Source: Betaproteobacteria bacterium
Lineage (GTDB): Bacteria; Pseudomonadota; Gammaproteobacteria; Burkholderiales; Casimicrobiaceae
DNA: 6,413 nucleotides
Direction of reading: 5' to 3'
Assembly (NCBI GenBank): GCA_025355395.1
Contig: JANXZT010000554.1
Location: forward strand, 1 to 6,413
The position numbers and the translations under genes were made by a program. This document shows positions 1 to 5,181 of this stretch, piece after piece. Under the pieces are notes generated by a model. It did not search any database. It had not been told where the DNA came from and worked only from the letters and a program-made list of their open reading frames with translations. Every line of letters begins with the position of its first letter. The stretch's first letter is position 1.

Positions 1-758
1 CCCACGATTTCTGCTGCCGGCACCACATCGTCCATGCGCCAGCCATTGGTGCCACCCACATCCATGTACTCGATGAAGCGCACGATGTGGCCCGAGCCCT
101 TGAAATGGCGGGCCAGAGGCACGATGCTCGACACGTTCTCGCCGCGCTTGACGACCATGTTGATCTTGATCGGCGCGAGTCCCGCCGCGGCGGCGGCATC
201 GATGCCATCGAGCACCCTCGCCACGGGAAAGTCGACGTCATTCATCGCGCGGAAGGTGGCGTCATCGAGCGAATCCAGGCTGACCGTGATGCGCATGAGG
301 CCCGCACTGCGCAGGCTCATCGCTTTGCGGGCGAGCAGCGCGCCGTTGGTGGTGAGCGTAAGATCGATGTCGCCAAGGCGCGCCAGCATCTCGATCAGGC
401 GCTCGATGTTCTTGCGTAGCAGCGGCTCACCGCCGGTCAGGCGGATCTTGCGCACGCCGCGATCGACGAAGAGGCGGGCGAGCCGCGTGATCTCCTCGAA
501 GGTGAGGAGCGCCGCCTGGGGCAGGAAAGGATAATCGCGGCCGAACACGTCCTGGGGCATGCAGTAGACGCACCGGAAATTGCAGCGGTCGGTGACCGAG
601 ATGCGCAGGTCATGCAACGGCCGCCCGCGGGTGTCGACTACGATGTCTGCCGTGGACCCGGGTGTCCGTATCGCATCGCGCACCGCAGCCGCCAGCGATT
701 GGCGGCGGCGCTCGTCGTCGAACCTGCGGAGGTCATGCAGCGGGATGATCAGGGCCAT
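1..758 (-). CDS. moaA: GTP 3',8-cyclase MoaA (radical SAM), 3' end outside window
   Basis: MoaA catalyses the radical-SAM rearrangement of GTP to 3',8-cyclo-7,8-dihydro-GTP, the first committed step of molybdopterin cofactor synthesis in the cytoplasm. Translating the minus strand from the ATG at 758 gives 252 uninterrupted codons to the window edge. The radical-SAM motif CNFRCVYC (C59, C63, C66) follows the typical ISVTDR lead-in. LTGGEP lies at about 107-112, SLDSL follows further on, and the MoaA-like FIEYMDVGGTNGWRM stretch is near the visible end. Family members are roughly 330-370 residues, so about 100 C-terminal residues are missing, including the second [4Fe-4S] cysteines and the terminal GG. 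The ATG at 758 is the only usable start, because an in-frame stop lies 37 nt upstream and no ATG or GTG lies between. About 50 residues precede the core, longer than in E. coli MoaA. No strong Shine-Dalgarno site is seen. It is transcribed divergently from the FDH genes, whose enzyme needs its product. Confidence 0.95.
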   Translation of the reverse strand, partial: MALIIPLHDLRRFDDERRRQSLAAAVRDAIRTPGSTADIVVDTRGRPLHDLRISVTDRCNFRCVYCMPQDVFGRDYPFLPQAALLTFEEITRLARLFVDRGVRKIRLTGGEPLLRKNIERLIEMLARLGDIDLTLTTNGALLARKAMSLRSAGLMRITVSLDSLDDATFRAMNDVDFPVARVLDGIDAAAAAGLAPIKINMVVKRGENVSSIVPLARHFKGSGHIVRFIEYMDVGGTNGWRMDDVVPAAEIV

Positions 759-908
759 GAGTGGCGTCGAAGGGTGTGCGCTACGTTGGATCGGTCAATG
801 ATTTTAACAGAGCGGCGCTACGCGCGAGCGCGGGTGTATGATCCGCGCGCCTCGAAAAGCCGTCGAGCGCACGCACCGGAACGAACCAAGGCTCTTCCTG
901 CCAAAACC
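759..908. promoter_or_regulatory. Divergent intergenic spacer between moaA and the FDH accessory operon
   Basis: This 150-bp spacer is the only place in the window where promoters for both moaA (leftward) and the FDH operon (rightward) would be expected. It holds a short AT-rich patch around 798-809 in otherwise GC-rich DNA. I see no convincing matched -35/-10 pair, no clear operator palindrome and no -24/-12 sigma-54 element. An ATG at 798 is in frame with the downstream gene, so part of the spacer could be coding if that start is used. Confidence 0.4.
801..806 (-). promoter_or_regulatory. Possible -10 element for moaA
   Basis: On the minus strand this reads TAAAAT, five of six matches to the sigma-70 -10 consensus, inside the only AT-rich patch of the spacer. 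It would place a transcription start about 35-40 nt before the moaA ATG. No recognisable -35 hexamer lies 16-18 bp upstream, so this is a weak candidate. Confidence 0.22.
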
Positions 909-1436
909 ATGGCTCCATTGCGGTTTTCCGTCGACGTCATCATGCAGCGAACCACGCTTCACGATCGGTGGGGCAGCGAGCGTTGGGAGCCGATCGGGGT
1001 CGAGATCGCGGAAAGCGCGATAACGGGCGTGAGTGCGCTCGGAAGCGACGCGCAAACACAACGATGGCGATTTTGCGGCTATTCGCTCGAGTTGCACCGG
1101 TCCGAGGCCGAAGGCTATTTCCTCAATATTTCCGCGCCCGATCCCAAAGTGTTTGTGATGTGGCGCATGCTCGAGCCGGAGGCCCGGACCGCCGAGGGAC
1201 CGGCCGCCGAGCCCCGCCTTGTCACGGTGAGCTATAACGAGGCGGCGCGCATGATCGACGGTGGCGAACAGGTAGACGCGGTGCCATTGCCGCCGGAGTT
1301 GCGCGCCTGGATGGAGCCCTTTGTGGCCGAGCATTACAAACCTGAACCCAAACGGAAGATGCGGCGCCGCGATCCGTTGCGCGACGAGGGCAGCGCCGCC
1401 CCGCGGCAACTGCCGGACAAAAATCCCCGTTCATGA
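909..1436 (+). CDS. DUF3305-type protein of FDH gene clusters
   Basis: A 175-residue soluble protein with no signal peptide or membrane segment. It resembles the DUF3305 family, which is typically found beside DUF3306 and formate dehydrogenase genes in proteobacteria; the molecular function is not established. Visible landmarks are DRWGSERWEPIGV (about 19-31), a central segment LHRSEAEGYFLNIS (62-75), and a C-terminal part with VPLPPELRAWMEPFV (125-139). The tail at about 148-155 is strongly basic (KRKMRRRDP). The start at 909 is chosen because family-like sequence begins at once (MAPLRFSVDVIMQR). An in-frame ATG at 798 would add 37 Arg-rich residues that look non-coding. No strong Shine-Dalgarno site precedes either start. 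It is the first gene of the plus-strand run and its stop overlaps the next start as ATGA. A role in FDH maturation or regulation is inferred only from neighbourhood. Confidence 0.8.
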   Translation: MAPLRFSVDVIMQRTTLHDRWGSERWEPIGVEIAESAITGVSALGSDAQTQRWRFCGYSLELHRSEAEGYFLNISAPDPKVFVMWRMLEPEARTAEGPAAEPRLVTVSYNEAARMIDGGEQVDAVPLPPELRAWMEPFVAEHYKPEPKRKMRRRDPLRDEGSAAPRQLPDKNPRS

Positions 1437-2056
1437 GCATCGAAAACGACAAGCTCGCGGATACCCGCTTTTCACTGCGGCGCTGGTCCGATCGCAAGCT
1501 CGCCGCGGCGCGCGTTGCCGCAGCGGCTGCGCCCACACCGGCGCCAACGGTTGCTCCAGAGTCGGTCGCCGCGTCAGCCGTTGTGGACCCCGCGCCGGCG
1601 TCCGGGCAGCGCTTGCCTCCCGTCGAAACATTGACCTTCGAGTCCGACTTTGGCGCATTCATGCAGCCGAAGGTCGCTGAAACCGTCAAGCGCGCAGCGC
1701 TGAAAAAGCTCTTCCAGGATCCGCACTTCAATATCATGGATGGTCTCGACGTGTATATCGATGATTATTCGATTCCGAGCCCGCTCGAACCTGGTGTAAT
1801 CGAGCAAATGGTCCATGCGCGCTACACATTGAATCCGCCCAAAACGCGGGTCACCGCGGCGGGCTGCGTGGAGGACGTGCCGCCGGAAGAAGTGCCGGTG
1901 CAGACCGGGCAGGCGCAACTGCCGGAGGCGGTCGCCGGCGAGCCCCAACCCCTGGCGGCCCACACCGCGATACCTTTAACTGCGCATGAGGACGAATCCG
2001 CGTGTGCGAATGACCACGGCGTAGATGAAACTATGCCGCTTGATAAAACCCGATGA
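1433..2056 (+). CDS. DUF3306-type protein of FDH gene clusters
   Basis: A 207-residue protein resembling the DUF3306 family, the usual partner of DUF3305 in FDH loci; its biochemical role is unknown. A short N-terminal motif, FSLRRWSDRKL (13-23), is followed by an Ala/Pro-rich low-complexity linker (about 24-60). The conserved core runs from about 61 to 113 and includes ESDFGAFM (70-77), RAALKKLFQDPHFN (87-100) and MDGLDVYIDDYS (102-113). The tail from about 114 to 207 is acidic and poorly conserved in character, probably disordered. There are only two cysteines and no CxxC motif, so it does not itself look like an iron-sulfur protein. No signal peptide or membrane helix is seen. The start ATG lies inside the stop of the upstream gene (ATGA), and its own stop overlaps the next start in the same way, which suggests translational coupling and matched synthesis with the flanking proteins. 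Confidence 0.82.
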   Translation: MSIENDKLADTRFSLRRWSDRKLAAARVAAAAAPTPAPTVAPESVAASAVVDPAPASGQRLPPVETLTFESDFGAFMQPKVAETVKRAALKKLFQDPHFNIMDGLDVYIDDYSIPSPLEPGVIEQMVHARYTLNPPKTRVTAAGCVEDVPPEEVPVQTGQAQLPEAVAGEPQPLAAHTAIPLTAHEDESACANDHGVDETMPLDKTR

Positions 2057-4128
2057 GCATCCTCGACAAAAACCTGCATCTTTGCTCGTGCAACGGCACG
2101 ATGCCCCTCGATGCTGAAGCGCTGGCCCGCGCCCTCAAGCTCGTTACGCCGCCCACCATCGGCACTTCGTTATGCCAGCGGCAGCTCTCGCAATTTGCCA
2201 ATGGCGTCACGGGCGATGCACTGGTCGCATGCACTCAGGAAACGCGCCTCTTGGGCGAGGTCGCTGAAGAGGGCGGCCGCACCCATGCCATCCACTTCGT
2301 GAACATCCGCGAAACCGGCGGCTGGTCCGCGCAGGCGAAAGCCGCAACGCCCAAGATCGCGGCCCTGCTTGCGATGGCCGCCTTGCCCGACCCGGACCCA
2401 GTGCCGGGGGTGTCGTACAAATCCGGCGGACAGCTCCTCATCACCGGCCCCATCGACGCCGCGCTGCATTGGGCGCGCGCGCTCGAGGGTCAGCTGTCGG
2501 TCACGGTGCTGGCCACGGGGCGCATGACCGGTATGGATCTGCCCGCGGAGCGTTCATTCCCCGTGTTTTCGGGCGAGATCAACCGCGTTGCCGGCTGGCT
2601 GGGTGCCTTCGAGGTGGAATGGCGGCAAGCCAATCCCATCGATCTCGACCTGTGCACGCGCTGCAACGCCTGCATCGAGGTGTGTCCCGAAAAGGCGATC
2701 GACTGGAGCTATCAGATCGACCTCGAGCGATGCCGTTCGCATCGGGCCTGCGTTATCGCGTGCGCTGCCATCGGCGCGATCGATTTCGAACGCCGCGATG
2801 TGGTGCGCGCCGAGCGCTTCGACCTTGTGCTCGATCTCCAGCCGACCCCGCAACTGCGCATGCATCAACTGCCGCAGGGCTATCTCGCGCCCGGTCCCGA
2901 CCCCATGGCGCAGGCGCAGGCTGTGATTTCGCTGGCCGCGATGGTGGGCGAATTCGATAAGCCCAAATTCTTCGCTTACAGGCCCTCGATCTGTGCCCAT
3001 AGCCGCTCGAAAAAGATCGGCTGCACCCAGTGCATCGATGTGTGCTCGGCCCAAGCCATCAGCACCGACGGGGACCACGTGCGGGTCGAGCCGCACCTAT
3101 GCATGGGCTGCGGCGCCTGTGCGACGGTGTGCCCTTCCGGGGCCATGACCTATGCGTACCCGACGGTGGCCGATACCGGCCGGCGTCTGCGGACGTTGCT
3201 CGGCACCTTCACCAACGCGGGCGGCTTCGAGGCGTGCGTCCTGTTCCATGCCGAAGACGCGCGCAGCCTGCTTGCGAATCAGGCCCGCCGGCATCGCGGA
3301 ATACCCGCGCGGTTCATCCCGCTCGAGGTACACCACGTGGCGTCGGTAGGGCTCGACCTGTGGCTGGCGGCGCTTGCCTACGGCGCCAGTCAGGTGGCGG
3401 TGCTCATGACCGGAGATGAAGCACCCCAATACCGCGAAGCGCTGCTCCGCGAGATGCGCATCGCCGATGCCATCGCCCAGGGCCTCGGCTATCAGGGCGA
3501 GCATTTTCGCGTCTTCGAAGCCACGGATCATCGGGCGCTCGATGCAGCCCTCTGGAGCTGGCCGGCCGCGCTCGCGGTGCGCTCACCGGCGGTCTTCGCG
3601 CTCACCAACGACAAGCGGGCGAGCGCGGCATTTGCGATCGAGCATTTGTCGAAGCATGCCCCGCAGCCGCAACGCGAAATTGCCCTTCCGGCGGGCTCGC
3701 CCTTCGGCACCATCGTGGTCAATCGCGATACCTGCACGATGTGTCTCGCGTGTGTGGGCAGCTGTCCCGAAGGCGCATTGCTCGACAATCAGGAAACCCC
3801 GCAATTGCGTTTCATCGAAAGCAAATGCGTCCAGTGTGGACTCTGTGCGGTCACATGCCCGGAGCAGGCCATCACCCTCGCCCCACGATTGAATCTTTTG
3901 CCGGAGGCCAGGGCGCCGCAGGTGGTCAACGAGGCCGCCATCTTCAAGTGCATTACTTGCGGTAAGCCACTGGGGACTGAAAAGCTGATCAGCACCATGC
4001 TCGCGAGGCTTGCCGGCCACTCGATGTTCGGCGAGCCCGGCTCGCTCGAGCGGCTCAAGATGTGTGCGGATTGCCGCGTCATCGATCTGATCAAGCACGA
4101 GGCCAGCGTGGATATCGGCAATGTCTGA
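2053..4128 (+). CDS. Multi-cluster 4Fe-4S ferredoxin-type protein of FDH locus
   Basis: A 691-residue, probably cytoplasmic, iron-sulfur protein; no signal peptide or membrane helix is seen. The N-terminus has CSC (C11, C13), C41 in LCQRQLSQF and C60 in VACTQE, a pattern like the N-terminal cluster region of HdrA-type proteins. Six ferredoxin-like motifs follow in three pairs. Motif 1 is C201-C204-C207-C211. Motif 2 is C227-H230-C233-C237, with His for one Cys. Motif 3 is C314, then C324-C327-C331, with a long first gap. Motif 4 is C350-C353-C356-C360. Motif 5 is C561-C564-C567-C571 and motif 6 is C592-C595-C598-C602. Between the second and third pairs lies a region of about 200 residues with few cysteines. 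The C-terminus carries CITC (633-636) and CADC (671-674), possibly a metal site. Large proteins of this kind recur in proteobacterial FDH clusters, but their redox partner is unknown. It overlaps both neighbours (ATGA and ATGTCTGA). It is distinct from the FDH beta subunit, which is smaller and expected downstream. Confidence 0.88.
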   Translation: MSILDKNLHLCSCNGTMPLDAEALARALKLVTPPTIGTSLCQRQLSQFANGVTGDALVACTQETRLLGEVAEEGGRTHAIHFVNIRETGGWSAQAKAATPKIAALLAMAALPDPDPVPGVSYKSGGQLLITGPIDAALHWARALEGQLSVTVLATGRMTGMDLPAERSFPVFSGEINRVAGWLGAFEVEWRQANPIDLDLCTRCNACIEVCPEKAIDWSYQIDLERCRSHRACVIACAAIGAIDFERRDVVRAERFDLVLDLQPTPQLRMHQLPQGYLAPGPDPMAQAQAVISLAAMVGEFDKPKFFAYRPSICAHSRSKKIGCTQCIDVCSAQAISTDGDHVRVEPHLCMGCGACATVCPSGAMTYAYPTVADTGRRLRTLLGTFTNAGGFEACVLFHAEDARSLLANQARRHRGIPARFIPLEVHHVASVGLDLWLAALAYGASQVAVLMTGDEAPQYREALLREMRIADAIAQGLGYQGEHFRVFEATDHRALDAALWSWPAALAVRSPAVFALTNDKRASAAFAIEHLSKHAPQPQREIALPAGSPFGTIVVNRDTCTMCLACVGSCPEGALLDNQETPQLRFIESKCVQCGLCAVTCPEQAITLAPRLNLLPEARAPQVVNEAAIFKCITCGKPLGTEKLISTMLARLAGHSMFGEPGSLERLKMCADCRVIDLIKHEASVDIGNV

Positions 4129-4786
4129 TCCTGCCGCGCTGGTCGACGCCCTGGCCGCGCTTGCCCATCCTCTCGCACCGGAAGATCGGGCCCGCGCCGA
4201 CCTGTACGCGCTCCTCGCGCGCCTGTACGCGGCCGGCCCGGACCAGGCGTTGCTCGACGCCATTGCCCATGCCCCGGCGATGGGTTTGCCGACCCTGATG
4301 GAGGCGCCCGAAAGCAAGGCTGGCCTCTTTGGCGCGACTTGGGACACGCTGCGGGCGGCCAGCAGCATCATGGATCACGAGGCCGCGGCCGATGAATATG
4401 TCGACCTTTTCATCGGCGTGGGCAAGAGCGAGGTCAATCTGCACGCCTCGCACTGGCTCACCGGCTTCATGATGGAAAAGCCGCTCGCGCAAGTGCGCGC
4501 CACCTTGGCAGTCCTGGGCTTGGGGCGCAGGGATGGCGTGACGATGGTGGAGGATCACCTGTCGGCGCTGCTCGAAACCATGCGGCTCCTGATTGCCGGC
4601 CACGACCTGCGTACCCCCGCCCCCTTGCCCAGCCAGAAACAGTTTTTCGACGAACATATATCACCCTGGGTGGACAAATGTTGCGCCGCAATCAGCGCTC
4701 ACCCTATTGCCAACTATTACCAACGCGTAGCACAATTCACGGAAACCTATGTGGCGCTCGAACGTGACTCGTTCGCCATCGGCTAA
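4121..4786 (+). CDS. TorD/DmsD-family molybdoenzyme chaperone
   Basis: A 221-residue helical protein of the TorD/DmsD/NarJ redox-enzyme maturation family. These cytoplasmic chaperones bind the Tat signal or apoprotein of a molybdoenzyme and hold it until the cofactor is inserted. Visible landmarks are RADLYALLARLY (25-36), the family hallmark EYVDLFIGVG (92-101) followed by SHWLTGF (110-116), EDHLSALLETMRLL (144-157), and QFFDEHISPWVDK (174-186). The Pro usually found after the hallmark is absent (VNLHAS). The length matches the family. The start overlaps the stop of the iron-sulfur gene by 8 nt with no strong Shine-Dalgarno site, so coupled translation is likely. The only Tat-exported molybdoenzyme in view is the FdhA encoded two genes downstream, so that is the inferred client. 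The small Tat protein in between could also be bound. TorD family membership is secure; the client is inferred. Confidence 0.9.
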   Translation: MSDPAALVDALAALAHPLAPEDRARADLYALLARLYAAGPDQALLDAIAHAPAMGLPTLMEAPESKAGLFGATWDTLRAASSIMDHEAAADEYVDLFIGVGKSEVNLHASHWLTGFMMEKPLAQVRATLAVLGLGRRDGVTMVEDHLSALLETMRLLIAGHDLRTPAPLPSQKQFFDEHISPWVDKCCAAISAHPIANYYQRVAQFTETYVALERDSFAIG

Positions 4787-4810
4787 TTACTACGTCACGC
4801 GGTTCACTTT

Positions 4811-4815
4811 GGAGG
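4811..4815 (+). promoter_or_regulatory. Shine-Dalgarno site of the small Tat protein gene
   Basis: GGAGG lies 5 nt before the ATG at 4821. It decides this start over an in-frame ATG at 4749, which lies inside the upstream chaperone gene and would give a 24-residue extension unlike a Tat signal n-region. Confidence 0.85.
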
Positions 4816-4820
4816 TCCGA

Positions 4821-5069
4821 ATGCGCAACCCAACGGGCAATCCGGGATCCGGCTCGCCCCCATCCGTTTCGTCTCCTGCAGCCAACCTGAAACGCCGCCG
4901 CTTCCTCTATACCTTGGGCGCCGGTAGCGCGGGCGTGGCCGCCGCCGCGGTCGGGGCGCTTCCGTCCGCTGCCGCTCTCATCCCGCCTGTCGCAGAGCAC
5001 GGTGCCGCCACATCGGGATACCGCGAAACGGAGCACGTGCGGACGTATTACCGCACCGCAAAAGTTTGA
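4821..5069 (+). CDS. Small Tat-signal protein (formate dehydrogenase region TAT target type)
   Basis: An 82-residue protein of the 'formate dehydrogenase region TAT target' kind, a small family found beside FDH genes with no proven function. The first 23 residues are Gly/Pro/Ser-rich. A twin-arginine motif, KRRRFLY (24-30), is followed by a Gly/Ala-rich hydrophobic stretch (about 31-53). The short tail ends with YRETEHVRTYYRTAKV (67-82), the recognisable C-terminal signature. No clear signal peptidase AxA site is visible, so the hydrophobic stretch may stay as a membrane anchor with the tail in the periplasm; that is inference. It lies 34 nt after the chaperone gene and 112 nt before fdhA, with its own strong Shine-Dalgarno site, unlike the overlapping genes upstream. 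It might be an assembly or anchoring factor for the exported FDH. Family recognition is firmer than any role. Confidence 0.88.
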   Translation: MRNPTGNPGSGSPPSVSSPAANLKRRRFLYTLGAGSAGVAAAAVGALPSAAALIPPVAEHGAATSGYRETEHVRTYYRTAKV

Positions 5070-5166
5070 GTGTCCTGTTTTCTTCGGATGCGCTCGATAG
5101 CGCGCGCGACGCGGCCGCCGGTCGAAGGCGCCCGATCAGCTTCATGACTTGCGCAATGGAACACTT

Positions 5167-5175
5167 GGAGGAGGA
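5167..5175 (+). promoter_or_regulatory. Shine-Dalgarno site of fdhA
   Basis: GGAGGAGGA offers two overlapping GGAGG registers, the closer one 7 nt before the ATG at 5182. It supports that start over the in-frame ATG at 5263, which begins immediately before the twin-arginine motif but lacks a well-placed ribosome site. Confidence 0.85.
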
Positions 5176-5181
5176 ACGATC

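Noticed and set aside
34..534. 166-residue plus-strand open frame opposite moaA
   Set aside because: The sequence is rich in Arg, Ser and Met, as expected of an antisense shadow in GC-rich DNA, and the minus strand encodes an unmistakable MoaA.
612..908. Upstream in-frame extension of the DUF3305-type gene, giving a 274-residue protein
   Set aside because: Its first part is antisense to the moaA 5' end, the extra residues are Arg-rich with no family-like sequence, and recognisable DUF3305 sequence begins right after the ATG at 909.
804..1409. 201-residue minus-strand open frame opposite the DUF3305-type gene
   Set aside because: There are no family-like motifs; it is a mirror of a coding strand with high GC at third positions.
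3583..4371. 262-residue minus-strand open frame across the polyferredoxin/chaperone junction
   Set aside because: It is antisense to two well-supported genes, shows no recognisable motif, and has the biased composition of a shadow frame.
5090..5103. Small hairpin as a rho-independent terminator between the Tat protein gene and fdhA
   Set aside because: The stem is only 5 bp and no T-tract follows; termination here would also cut off the catalytic gene.
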